DNA of 64,000 bases. It comes from Streptomyces sp. NBC_01429 (GTDB taxonomy: Bacteria > Actinomycetota > Actinomycetes > Streptomycetales > Streptomycetaceae). The first letter of the stretch is position 1. Each line of letters opens with the position of its first letter. The notes below the pieces were generated by a model. It ran no database searches. It saw only the letters and a list, made by a program, of their open reading frames with translations, and was not told the DNA's origin. Positions 51,358 to 60,015 of the stretch are shown in pieces. Position numbers and translations under genes: made by a program. Location: contig NZ_CP109599.1 of NCBI RefSeq assembly GCF_036231945.1, forward strand, positions 2,388,501-2,452,500, given 5' to 3'.

Positions 51358-52422
51358 TCAGGCCGCCGGAGCGTGCAGCAGCGGGCTCTTGTGGCGCGCC
51401 AGCCAGCTGCGGTAGCCCTCCGCCCGCAGCGCCGCCTCCCGGTACGCCGCCTCCAGATCGGCGAAGACCCCGGCGTGCCCGGCGCCCCCGGCGCCCACCG
51501 CCGCCTCGGCCGCCCCAGCCGCCTCCGCCCCCACCACCGCTTCCGTCCCCTCCGCTGCCTCCGCTCCCGCCGCCCCGACGACGCCCCCGCCGCCGTCCGG
51601 CCGGGTGAACAGCAGCAGCCGTACCGCGAGCGGATCGTCCCGCAGCGGCCTGATCACCATGTCGTCGCGCGGCGCCGAGGTGGGCTGGCAGGGGGCGACC
51701 GCCTCACCGACCGCGATCAGCGACGCGGCCGTGACGTAATCCCCGTGCAGAACGGGCGGGTTGAGCCCGGCCTCGCCCAGCACCCGGCGCAGTCCGTCCC
51801 ATTCGCCGTCCACGGTCGGGTCGACCATCCAGCGGTCCCCGGCGAGGTCCGCGAGATCCACCACCTGCATGGCGGCGGCGGGATGGTCCCTGGCCAGGGA
51901 GACGAACTGCGGTTCGCGTTCCACCAGCACCCGCCCGACCAGCCCCTCGGGCACCTCCAGCGGGCAGCCCTCGACCTCGTGCACGAAGGCCACGTCGAGC
52001 TGGTCGCTCGCGACCATCCGCAGCAGCGCGCCGGCCGACGCGTCCATCCGGAGCGTGATGTCCGTACCCGGCAGCCGGTGCCTGAGCCGGCGCAGCCAGC
52101 CCACCAGGGCGCGGCTCGCGGTCGAGCCGATCCGCAGCCGGGGGCCGCCGCCCCGGTCGGCCGCCGCGCGGGCCTCGGTGACCAGGGCGGCCATGCCGGA
52201 GACCAGCGGACGCGCCCGGCTCAGCACCGTGCGGCCCAGCGGGGTCGGGCGGCAGCCGGTGCGTTCGCGGGAGAACAGCTCGGCTCCCAGGGAGTTCTCG
52301 ATCCGTCGCAGCTGTGTCGTCAGGGACGGCTGGCTCATCCCCAGCAGCCGGGCCGCCTTGTGCAGACTGCCGGCGTCGGCAATGGCACACAGGGCCCGCA
52401 GATGCCTTACCTCCAGCTCCAT
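51358..52422 (-). CDS. LysR-family regulator of snapalysin
   Basis: A 354-residue regulator. HTH: LRALCAIADAGSLHKAARLLGMSQPSLTTQLRRIENSLGAELFSR. The effector domain is normal until a roughly 40-residue Ala/Gly/Glu low-complexity insert (about 283-322) interrupts it shortly before the C-terminus. It is divergent from the snapalysin gene, the classical snpR-snpA arrangement in which the LysR protein activates the protease gene. Confidence 0.92.
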   Translation of the reverse strand: MELEVRHLRALCAIADAGSLHKAARLLGMSQPSLTTQLRRIENSLGAELFSRERTGCRPTPLGRTVLSRARPLVSGMAALVTEARAAADRGGGPRLRIGSTASRALVGWLRRLRHRLPGTDITLRMDASAGALLRMVASDQLDVAFVHEVEGCPLEVPEGLVGRVLVEREPQFVSLARDHPAAAMQVVDLADLAGDRWMVDPTVDGEWDGLRRVLGEAGLNPPVLHGDYVTAASLIAVGEAVAPCQPTSAPRDDMVIRPLRDDPLAVRLLLFTRPDGGGGVVGAAGAEAAEGTEAVVGAEAAGAAEAAVGAGGAGHAGVFADLEAAYREAALRAEGYRSWLARHKSPLLHAPAA

Positions 52423-52629
52423 GCCCCGAAGAGTAGAGCGGGGTTCTCAGCCACACCAGATGGCCAAAACGCTCTAATTAGCGCCGCATTCGATGAAATA
52501 CGGCCAGGGTGATGCGCTGGTGTTATCGGGAATTGACATCATCCGCACAGGGGCGGACTCATCGAGACTCTGCGGTACCGAACGCGCTTCATCGGACGCG
52601 TTCTCACCGGATGAGCAGGAGCCCCCCAC

Positions 52630-53307
52630 ATGACACACCAGAAGTCGGTGATTTCCGCGATCGCCGGAATTGGTCTGGCATTTGTCACGGCGGTCGGCGT
52701 CGCGCCCGCCGCCCACGCCACCGGCTCGGCCGCTGCCCCCACCAGCGCCCCCGCCACCTCGCACACCGCCCCGTACGCGGGCTACGAAGGCTCGAAGGCG
52801 GAGGCCGCGGGCAACCAGGCGTTCTTCGACGCCGTCCTCAAGTCGGTCGCCGAGAAGCGCGCGGCGAACCCCGGCATCCAGGCCGTCACCGTCGTCTACA
52901 ACGCCTCGGCGGCGCCCACCTTCGCCAGCCAGATAGCCGCCAGCGCGTCGATCTGGAACAGCGCGGTCAGCAATGTGAAGCTCCAGTCCGGCAGCAACGC
53001 CGACTTCACCTACCGCGAGGGCAACGACTCGCGCGGTTCGTACGCGAGCACCAACGGCCACGGCCAGGGGTACATCTTCCTGGACTACGCCCAGAACCAG
53101 CAGTACAACTCGACCCGGGTCACGGCCCACGAGACCGGGCACGTGCTCGGCCTGCCGGACCACTACTCGGGTCCGTGCAGCGAGCTGATGTCGGGCGGCG
53201 GACCCGGCACGTCCTGCACGAACTCCCAGCCCGACGCGACCGAGCGCGCCCGCGTCAACACCCTGTGGGCGAACGGCCTCGCGGCGGCCATGGCCAAGGT
53301 GTCCTGA
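52630..53307 (+). CDS. snpA: Snapalysin, secreted small neutral metalloprotease (M7)
   Basis: A 225-residue preproenzyme. Residues 1-30 are a signal peptide (to AHATGS), then a propeptide to about 75. The mature peptidase has the zinc motif [15 protein letters not shown] (His, His, Asp ligands) and a Met-turn-like SELMSGG. Upstream, TTGACA (52533-52538) provides a -35, and CTAATTAG (52474-52481) is AT-rich near the LysR start. LysR-activated and exported. Confidence 0.95.
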   Translation: MTHQKSVISAIAGIGLAFVTAVGVAPAAHATGSAAAPTSAPATSHTAPYAGYEGSKAEAAGNQAFFDAVLKSVAEKRAANPGIQAVTVVYNASAAPTFASQIAASASIWNSAVSNVKLQSGSNADFTYREGNDSRGSYASTNGHGQGYIFLDYAQNQQYNSTRVTAHETGHVLGLPDHYSGPCSELMSGGGPGTSCTNSQPDATERARVNTLWANGLAAAMAKVS

Positions 53308-53349
53308 CCCGCCACCCGGCTCGTTCGGATCGACCCGGCGTAAGCGGCC

Positions 53350-53390
53350 GGAAGGGGCGCCCCCGAAATATCCTCGGGTGCGCCCCTTCC
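53350..53390. terminator. Terminator after snapalysin
   Basis: GGAAGGGGCGC / GCGCCCCTTCC arms with an inner CCCGA / TCGGG pairing, followed by a short T-rich stretch. Confidence 0.8.
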
Positions 53391-53416
53391 CTTGTCCCCC
53401 TTGGTAACGTCGATCG

Positions 53417-54100
53417 GTGGACTTCCGTACGGAGATCGGCGCCTCGCCCCGGCGCGATCTCGACCGCAGCATCGAGGGCGATTTCGAGACACATCTGACG
53501 GTGCGGGCCGACCGGCGGGACCGGGCGGCGGCGCTCGGCGACTGGGCCGCCGCCCACGGCCTGCCGCTCAGCCATGTCGTTCTGGACCGCGGCCGCACCC
53601 CGTCCCGCCCGACGCTCACCCTGCGCGGCTCGGGCAGCCTGGACGGACAGCGCCGCGCCACCGAGGGGTGCGTCCAGCGCCTGGCGGAGGCCGGGTTCAC
53701 GGTGGTCAGGACCAAACTGGTGGCGGCGCCCTGGAACGACGGCGTACCGCAGAACGACGCCGAGGCCGCCGCGCTCCCCGCACACTGCCGCTTCGAGCAC
53801 CGCGTCACCCTGCGGCTGGCGATCCCGTACCACGCGGGCCGGCTGACGGCCGTCGTCGAGGAACACCGCGCCCACGTCTCCCGCGACGCGCGCCGGGCGC
53901 TGCCGGGCGGTGTGCAGGAGCGGGTGGTGACCCAGCACGTCGCGGGCGCGGGCCGGCCGGCGGCGCGGGCCAGGCTGGAGACGCTGCTCGACGCGCTGAT
54001 CGACGCCGGGTTCCAACCTGCCGACACGCACGAGGAGTTCGTGCTGTACGACGACAACCCGGCGGCGGACGGCGGCTGGGTGGAGGAGTCGGCGGAGTAA
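53417..54100 (+). CDS. Conserved hypothetical protein
   Basis: A 227-residue soluble protein; GTG 53417 lies about eight bases after TAACGT and so may be nearly leaderless. Two similar halves can be seen (each with FxxHLTVRA/EHRVTLRLAIP and a later LxEAGF/LIDAGF segment), suggesting an internal duplication of an alpha/beta domain. No known motif was recognised. It is monocistronic and converges on the DUF6304-type gene. Confidence 0.7.
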   Translation: MDFRTEIGASPRRDLDRSIEGDFETHLTVRADRRDRAAALGDWAAAHGLPLSHVVLDRGRTPSRPTLTLRGSGSLDGQRRATEGCVQRLAEAGFTVVRTKLVAAPWNDGVPQNDAEAAALPAHCRFEHRVTLRLAIPYHAGRLTAVVEEHRAHVSRDARRALPGGVQERVVTQHVAGAGRPAARARLETLLDALIDAGFQPADTHEEFVLYDDNPAADGGWVEESAE

Positions 54101-54106
54101 CGGTGC

Positions 54107-54175
54107 GGTGTCCTCTCCGTCCACGGGGGAGATCTGTCCACAGGAGAGATCCGTCCACGGGAGGGAGAGGACACC
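54107..54175. terminator. Convergent-end inverted repeat with nested repeats
   Basis: Twelve-base-pair arms GGTGTCCTCTCC / GGAGAGGACACC enclose three imperfect copies of a unit containing GTCCAC plus GGAGA. It is likely a bidirectional terminator. Confidence 0.65.
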
Positions 54176-54207
54176 GGGGGCCGGTCGTCAGGGCCGCCGG
54201 GCGGCGG

Positions 54208-54651
54208 TCAGGCGGCCCCCACCAGGGGCCGGTCGGCCAGCTCCGTGTCCGTCGGCAGCTGGCTCCGGATCCGGCCGAGCGCCTCCTCGAAGCCGCCCCC
54301 GGCGATTCCCGACGCGTAGGCCGCCCCCCGGCAGTGCAGGGTCAGGCTCAGCTCCGCCCGTCCGACCGGCCCCTCGGCGTCCCGCTCGCCCAGGGCGAGC
54401 AGACAGCTGAGGGTGGCCTGTTCGACCGTGCCGCCCGCGCTCACCGGGAGAGGGATGTCCCACTCCATGACGCAGGACTCCAGCACCTCGCCCGCCCCCA
54501 CCGCCTCCAGTGCGGCGAAATCCGCCCCTTCGTACTCCACTCCCCTGATCTCCGTGCGCACCTGCTGACCACCCGCGGTGAGGGTGATCGCTTCCGCCCC
54601 CTGGCGGTCCCGGTACCAACCCGCCCATGAATCCGTCGACTCCGCTGTCAT
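54208..54651 (-). CDS. DUF6304-type hypothetical protein
   Basis: A 147-residue protein; ATG 54651 begins MTAESTDSWAGWYRDRQGAEAITLTAGG. Beta-rich with Cys residues (ESCVMEWDIPLP, SCLLALGE, LTLHCRG). I recall a Streptomyces family of unknown function with this start but cannot confirm it. No membrane segment or catalytic motif. Confidence 0.6.
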   Translation of the reverse strand: MTAESTDSWAGWYRDRQGAEAITLTAGGQQVRTEIRGVEYEGADFAALEAVGAGEVLESCVMEWDIPLPVSAGGTVEQATLSCLLALGERDAEGPVGRAELSLTLHCRGAAYASGIAGGGFEEALGRIRSQLPTDTELADRPLVGAA

Positions 54652-54783
54652 GGCAGCGGACTGTAGCGGTAGCGGAGATTCCACCGCAGCACGGGGCAAG
54701 GATTCATGACGGTTCGTCATCTCTTACCGGGACGGAACGGGACGCCCGGACCCGGCGGGCCCCCGGCGCGGCTCGCACGCGGG

Positions 54784-55380
54784 TCAGCGCTCGCGCGGTT
54801 CGCGCCACATGGGCCACATGTGCGGGCCGTCGGGGAGGTCCACCGTGTGCTCGGTGAAGGCGAAGCCGAGCCGCTCGTAGAGGCGGCTGCTGCGCTCGCT
54901 GCTGGCCTCCAGATACGCGGGGACTCCCTCGCGGTCGCAGCGTTCGAGGACCGGATCGATCAGCGCGCGGCCCAGGCCGCGGCCCTGGTGTTCCGGGGAG
55001 ACCGCGATCATCAGCAGGTATTCGTGCGCCCGGTCCTCGGGGTGCACCAGCCCGGTGAGGCGGCCGACCAGCTCGGTCCGTTCGTTGTCCGGGTCGGCGA
55101 TCTCCCGCATCCGGGCGGGGGTTTCGTCCTCTTCCTCGGGCGCCCCGGCGGGGACCTGGAGCCAGAGCGCCATGGCCGTCTCGTCGTCGGTGAGGTCCAC
55201 CCGGCCCTCGGCGAGGGCGAGATCGGCGAACACCCCGAGGTACAGGCCGTTCACCTTGCGGCGGTGCTCGTCGTCGGGAAAGACCCAGTTGCACACCGGG
55301 TCGTCGTAGAAGGCCGCTTCGAGCAGCCGCACCAGCGTCGCCCGGTCCGCCTCGCCCGCCTGTCTGATCCCTGCACCCAT
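54784..55380 (-). CDS. GNAT-family N-acetyltransferase
   Basis: A 198-residue protein. ATG 55380 has GGGGAGGA upstream; a TTG nine codons earlier is less likely. The acetyl-CoA loop HQGRGLGRALIDPVLERCD and the C-terminal SSRLYERLGF are clear, and the N-terminal IRQAGEADRATLVRLLEAAFYDDP is typical. Substrate unknown. Confidence 0.9.
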   Translation of the reverse strand: MGAGIRQAGEADRATLVRLLEAAFYDDPVCNWVFPDDEHRRKVNGLYLGVFADLALAEGRVDLTDDETAMALWLQVPAGAPEEEDETPARMREIADPDNERTELVGRLTGLVHPEDRAHEYLLMIAVSPEHQGRGLGRALIDPVLERCDREGVPAYLEASSERSSRLYERLGFAFTEHTVDLPDGPHMWPMWREPRER

Positions 55381-55500
55381 CTGTCCGGTCCTCCCCTGGA
55401 TCGTCAACTTGTCGCGACCATCCTAGAGTTGGGACGATGCGTCACCGCGGGCGAGCCCCGGGCGGCTCTCCTGGAGGCCGCCGCCCCGGGGCCCGTCCGC

Positions 55501-56556
55501 TCAGCGGGTGCGGCGGGTGACGAATTCCGCCAGGGCCAGCAGATCGCCCGCCGCCGTGAGATCGGGGATGGCGCGGGACAGCTGATGAACCGCCCGGGAC
55601 ATCCGGTCGGCGGCCTGGAGCTGTGCCCACTCCCGCCCGCCGGCCCGCTCGACGGCCGCCGCCGCGCGGGCCACAGCGCCGGGCTCGTCCAGCGGGCCCC
55701 GGTACAGCTCGGCCAGCTCCTCGGCCGCCGGGGTGCCGGAGGCCAGGGCAGCGACCACGGGCAGGGACTTCTTGTGCGCGACCAGATCGGCTCCCGCCGG
55801 TTTGCCCGTACGGTCGGGGTCCCCCCAGATCCCCATCAGGTCGTCGATGAGCTGGAAGGCGAGCCCGGCCTCACGCCCGAAGGCGTTCACCGCCTCGACC
55901 CGCTCCGGCTCCGCGCCCGCGTAGAGCGCGCCGAGTGCGCACGAGGTCCCCAGCAGCGCGCCCGTCTTGGCGGTCGCCATGGCGACACACTCGTCGAGCG
56001 AGACCTCGTGCGGGTCCCGCCGCTCGAAGGCGCAGTCCGCCTGCTGGCCCGCGCACAGCTCGATGACACAGGCCGCGAGCGCGGCCGAGGCCGGGCCCGA
56101 GGCGGGGTGCGGATCCTCGGCGAGCAGCCGCAGGGCGAGCGCCATCATGGCGTCGCCGGCGACGATGGCGTCGGAGGTGCCGAAGACCGTCCAGGCGGTG
56201 GCGCGATGGCGCCGGGTCGGGTCCTCGTCGATCACGTCGTCGTGGAGCAGGGTGAAGTTGTGGGCCAGCTCCACGGCGACGGCGGCCGGTACGGCGGCCG
56301 CGGGGTCTCCGCCGAGCGCGCGTGCGGCGGCGAGCACGAGCGCGGGCCTGATCGCCTTGCCCGCCCGTCCGGCGGCCGGGGACGGGGTGCCGTCGGCGTG
56401 CTCCCAGCCGAAGTGGTAGCTCGCGACACGTCGTATCGCGCCGGGCAACGAGCCCACCGCGGCGTGCAGTTCGGGATCGACAGCGGTGCGGGTGCGCTCC
56501 AGGAGGGCCACGGCCTCATGGCTCTCGGTGGCGGCATCCGTGCTGGTCATGGTCAC
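55501..56556 (-). CDS. Polyprenyl diphosphate synthase, encapsulin cargo
   Basis: A 351-residue trans-isoprenyl diphosphate synthase. GTG 56556 follows GAGGAAG; ATG 56550 is equally close. First Asp-rich motif LLHDDVIDEDPTRRH and second FQLIDDLMGIWGD are intact, so it should condense allylic and isopentenyl diphosphates. It lies 121 bases downstream of the family 2B encapsulin. Such neighbours are the packaged cargo, targeted by a disordered N-terminal extension (here about 25 residues, Thr/Ser-rich). Confidence 0.9.
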   Translation of the reverse strand: MTMTSTDAATESHEAVALLERTRTAVDPELHAAVGSLPGAIRRVASYHFGWEHADGTPSPAAGRAGKAIRPALVLAAARALGGDPAAAVPAAVAVELAHNFTLLHDDVIDEDPTRRHRATAWTVFGTSDAIVAGDAMMALALRLLAEDPHPASGPASAALAACVIELCAGQQADCAFERRDPHEVSLDECVAMATAKTGALLGTSCALGALYAGAEPERVEAVNAFGREAGLAFQLIDDLMGIWGDPDRTGKPAGADLVAHKKSLPVVAALASGTPAAEELAELYRGPLDEPGAVARAAAAVERAGGREWAQLQAADRMSRAVHQLSRAIPDLTAAGDLLALAEFVTRRTR

Positions 56557-56677
56557 GGGGTCACTTCCTCGTACGGCGGGAACGTGGGGACGGACCCCGG
56601 GCGGGCCGGCGCCGCGACCGGCACCGGGGGCGACGCCGGCACCGGGGGCGACGGCCGGCCCGCCCGGGGCGGTCACC

Positions 56678-58084
56678 TCAGCTCCAGCGGCCCACTTCGA
56701 CGTTCTCCAGCACTCCGAGGGCGTCCGGCACCAGGATCGCCGCCGAGTAGTACGCCGTGACCAGGTACGAGATGATCGCCTGCTCGTCGATGCCCATGAA
56801 GCGGACCGACAGGCTCGGCTCGATCTCGTCCGGGATGCCGCTCTGCTGGAGCCCGATGACCCCCTGCTCGGCCTCGCCCGTACGCATACAGATGATCGAG
56901 GTCGTCCGCGCGTCCGAGACCGGGATCTTGTTGGACGGGAAGATCGGCACCCCGCGCCAGGCCGGCACGTGATGGCCCGCGACCTCCACGCTGTCCGGGT
57001 AGAGCCCGCGCTTGCTGCACTCGCGGCCGAACGCGGCGATGGCGCGCGGGTGCGCCAGGAAGAGCTTCGAGCCGCGGCGGCGCGAGAGCAGCTCGTCCAT
57101 GTCGTCCGGGGTGGGCGCGCCGTCGTGCGGCTGGAGGCGCTGCCCGTAGTCGCAGTTGTTGAGCAGCCCGAACTCGCGGTTGTTGATCAGCTCGTGCTCC
57201 TGGCGCTCGCGCAGCGCCTCGACCGTGAGCCGCAACTGCTGCTCGGTCTGGTTCATCGGCTGGTTGTAGAGGTCGGCGACCCTGCTGTGGACCTTCAGCA
57301 CGGTCTGCGCGACGCTCAGTTCGTACTCGCGCGGCGCCCCCTCGTAGTCCACGAACGTGTGCGGCACGACCGCTTCGCCGACATGTCCCGCGGACAGGTC
57401 GATGGCGGCCTCGCCGTACTTGTTGGTCCGCTGCTCCGGAATGGCGGCGTACGTCTCCAGGTGGCCGCGCAGCGAGTCCTCGCGCTCGGCGAGGTTCAGC
57501 ACGTCCCGCCGGCTCAGCACCAGCACGGTGCACGCCGTGACCGCGCGCGCCGTGTACGTCCAGGTGGCCTCCCCGTCCACCAGGGCCTGGTCGCCGAAGT
57601 ACGCGCCGTCGGCGAGCACCGCGATCTCCGCCTCGTCCCCGTAGGGGCCCGTGCCCAGCTTCTGCACCCGGCCGTGGGCCAGCAGGAAGACCTCGTCCGC
57701 CGCGTCCCCCGAAGCGGCCAGGACCTGGCCCGCCTCGAACTCGCGCTGCTCGCAGCGGCGCGCCAGCTCGGCGAGGACCTCCTCGTCGCCGTACTCGCGC
57801 AGCGCGGGCAGCTCGCCCAGCTCGGCGGGGATGACCGCGACCCGGTCGGCGGTCTGCACGAACGTCACGCGGCCGTCGCCGACCGCGTAGCTGAGCCGGC
57901 GGTTGACCCGGTACGTACCGCCCTGCACCTGGGTCCACGGCAGCATCCGCAGCAGCCACCGTGAGGTGATCTCCTGCATCTGCGGCGCGGACTTGGTGGT
58001 GGTCGCCAGGTTCCGCGCGGCGTCCGTCCCCAGACTCTGCTGGGGCGGTGTCTGAGCCGTACGGACCTCATCAGCAACCGACAT
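56678..58084 (-). CDS. Family 2B encapsulin shell protein with cNMP-binding domain
   Basis: A 468-residue HK97-fold shell subunit ([11 protein letters not shown]). The N-terminal arm ([35 protein letters not shown]) is followed by a cyclic-nucleotide-binding insert at about 95-225 ([45 protein letters not shown]). The HK97 P and A domains then continue to VGRWS. The typical phosphate-binding Arg-Ser of true cAMP pockets is not clear, so ligand binding is uncertain. It probably encloses the polyprenyl synthase. Many genomes carry two shell paralogues; only one is visible here. Confidence 0.95.
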   Translation of the reverse strand: MSVADEVRTAQTPPQQSLGTDAARNLATTTKSAPQMQEITSRWLLRMLPWTQVQGGTYRVNRRLSYAVGDGRVTFVQTADRVAVIPAELGELPALREYGDEEVLAELARRCEQREFEAGQVLAASGDAADEVFLLAHGRVQKLGTGPYGDEAEIAVLADGAYFGDQALVDGEATWTYTARAVTACTVLVLSRRDVLNLAEREDSLRGHLETYAAIPEQRTNKYGEAAIDLSAGHVGEAVVPHTFVDYEGAPREYELSVAQTVLKVHSRVADLYNQPMNQTEQQLRLTVEALRERQEHELINNREFGLLNNCDYGQRLQPHDGAPTPDDMDELLSRRRGSKLFLAHPRAIAAFGRECSKRGLYPDSVEVAGHHVPAWRGVPIFPSNKIPVSDARTTSIICMRTGEAEQGVIGLQQSGIPDEIEPSLSVRFMGIDEQAIISYLVTAYYSAAILVPDALGVLENVEVGRWS

Positions 58085-58146
58085 GAAGGCTTCCCCCTCG
58101 TAGTTCTGATCATCTTTCGACCTGCGAGAAGAATGGTTCCATCACC

Positions 58147-58162
58147 TGGCGTACGCACGCCA
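58147..58162. promoter_or_regulatory. Inverted repeat TGGCGT-N4-ACGCCA
   Basis: Perfect 6-bp arms 62 bases upstream of the encapsulin start, in a divergent 236-base region otherwise without features. Operator candidate. Confidence 0.4.
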
Positions 58163-58320
58163 CTACACAAACGAGTGGGACTGGAACGCCCGAAACTGGG
58201 AACAACACGCGGAAGTTCATCATCACGGCCCAACGTGACGGCACGGCGCGAACGCCCGGAGCACGAGCACCCGGACCAACGGCCCCGCACGGACCGGCTC
58301 ATGACCGGAAGGAGGCGGCC

Positions 58321-58911
58321 ATGGCCCCACCCATGTCCGCGACCGATTTCCTCAACGCCCTGAAGGACGAGGGGCTGACCGTCGTGCAGGTCGGTGACTG
58401 GCGCACGCACAACCGCGATGCGAAGGGGGCCTGGGGCCCGGTCCACGGCGTCATGATCCACCACACCGTCACCGAGGGCACGGCCGCCACCGTACGGCTG
58501 TGCAGGGACGGTTACGCGGCTCTGCCGGGGCCGCTGTGCCACGGCGTCATCGCCAAGGACGGCACCGTGCACCTGGTCGGCTACGGCCGGGCCAACCACG
58601 CCGGGCTCGGTGACGGCGACGTGCTGCGGGCGGTGATCGCGGAGAAGCGTCTGCCCCCGGTCGACGGGGCGGACACGGACGGCAACAGCGCGTTCTACGG
58701 CTTCGAGTGCGAGAACCTGGGCGACGGCAAGGACCCGTGGCCCGACGCCCAGCTGGCCGCGATCGAGAAGGCCGCCGCCGCCGTCTGCCGCCGGCACGGC
58801 TGGGGCTCGGGGTCGGTGATCGGGCATCTGGAGTGGCAGCCGGGCAAGGTCGATCCCCGGGGCTTCACGATGGACGCCATGCGCGAGCGCGTCCGCGACC
58901 GGCTGAAATGA
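58321..58911 (+). CDS. N-acetylmuramoyl-L-alanine amidase (Amidase_2)
   Basis: A 196-residue protein after GGAAGGAGG. The zinc-site motif IHHTVTEG, the VIAKDGTVHLVGYGRANHAG segment and the later IGHLEWQPGKVDP (His and the Lys-Asp end) are all in place. No signal peptide is visible, so it may be cytoplasmic, phage-derived or exported otherwise. Monocistronic. Confidence 0.92.
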   Translation: MAPPMSATDFLNALKDEGLTVVQVGDWRTHNRDAKGAWGPVHGVMIHHTVTEGTAATVRLCRDGYAALPGPLCHGVIAKDGTVHLVGYGRANHAGLGDGDVLRAVIAEKRLPPVDGADTDGNSAFYGFECENLGDGKDPWPDAQLAAIEKAAAAVCRRHGWGSGSVIGHLEWQPGKVDPRGFTMDAMRERVRDRLK

Positions 58912-58932
58912 GCCGGGCCGGGTGAACCGCCG

Positions 58933-58994
58933 GGCCACCGGGTCGCTCGCCACCCGGTTGCCCGGCCACCTGGTCGCTCGCCACCTGGTTGTCC
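58933..58994. repeat. 31-bp tandem duplication
   Basis: Two copies of GGCCACCxGGTCGCTCGCCACCxGGTTGxCC, period 31, between the amidase and PLP-enzyme genes. Confidence 0.8.
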
Positions 58995-59025
58995 GAACGG
59001 GGGCGGCCGGACCGACAATGGCCCC

Positions 59026-59955
59026 ATGACCTCGTCCGGAGCGCTCGACCTCGCCACCCTGCGGCCACGGCTCCCGTCGCCGTTGCGGGCGGCCGAGGAC
59101 GAGCGCTTCGCCCGGCACGGCGTACGGCTGCTGCTCAAGCGCGATGATCTGATCCACCAGGAGGTGCCCGGCAACAAGTGGCGCAAGCTGGCGCCCAATC
59201 TCCGCGCGGCGGCGGACGCGGGCCGGCGCACCCTGCTGACGTTCGGCGGCGCGTACTCCAACCATCTGCGCGCGACGGCCGCCGCCGGACGGCTGCTGGG
59301 CTTCACCACCGTCGGCGTCGTACGCGGCGACGAGCTGGCCGGCCGCCCGCTCAACCCCTCGCTCGCCCGGTGCGCGGCGGACGGGATGCGGCTGGTCTTC
59401 GTGGACCGTACGGCCTACCGGCGCGCGGCGGAGCCCGCCCTGGTGGCCGCGCTGCTCGCCGACGCGGGGCTGGACCCGGATTCCGTTTACGTCCTCCCCG
59501 AGGGCGGCAGCAACGCGCTCGCCGTACGCGGCTGTGTGGACCTCGGCCGGGAGCTGCGCGGCGCCGCCGAGACGGTGGCCGTCGCCTGCGGGACCGGCGG
59601 AACCCTTGCGGGGCTTGCCGCCGGGCTAGACGCCGGGCAGCGGGCCATCGGCTTCCCGGTGCTGCGCGGCGGCTTCCTGGACGCCGCGACCCGCGATCTC
59701 CAACGTGCCGCCCGCGTCACTCCCGTCGCCGGGTGGAGGCTGGAGGACCGGTTCCACTTCGGCGGCTTCGCGCGCACCTCCGCCGAACTGGAAGCCTTCG
59801 CGACGGACTTCGAGGAGCGGCACGGGCTCGCGGTGGAACGTCTCTATGTCGCCAAAATGCTGTACGGCCTGACGGCGCTGGCGGCGGAGGGCGCCTTCCC
59901 GCCCGGTACGGCCGTCGCCGCCGTGATCACCGGCGTCCCGGAGCCCGCCGCGTAA
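59026..59955 (+). CDS. PLP-dependent D-cysteine desulfhydrase/ACC deaminase-like enzyme
   Basis: A 309-residue fold-II PLP enzyme. The Schiff-base lysine is in PGNKWRKL (Lys51), preceded by LKRDDLIH. LTFGGAYSNHL supplies the substrate carboxylate loop, and ACGTGGTLAGL the phosphate loop. The family splits D-cysteine to pyruvate, sulfide and ammonia, or deaminates ACC; residues that separate the two were not examined. Monocistronic. Confidence 0.9.
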   Translation: MTSSGALDLATLRPRLPSPLRAAEDERFARHGVRLLLKRDDLIHQEVPGNKWRKLAPNLRAAADAGRRTLLTFGGAYSNHLRATAAAGRLLGFTTVGVVRGDELAGRPLNPSLARCAADGMRLVFVDRTAYRRAAEPALVAALLADAGLDPDSVYVLPEGGSNALAVRGCVDLGRELRGAAETVAVACGTGGTLAGLAAGLDAGQRAIGFPVLRGGFLDAATRDLQRAARVTPVAGWRLEDRFHFGGFARTSAELEAFATDFEERHGLAVERLYVAKMLYGLTALAAEGAFPPGTAVAAVITGVPEPAA

Positions 59956-60015
59956 CCTCGCCGGGCACGCGGGGCACACGGGGCACCCTGGCCCCGCGCG
60001 GCACACTCCCCGGGC

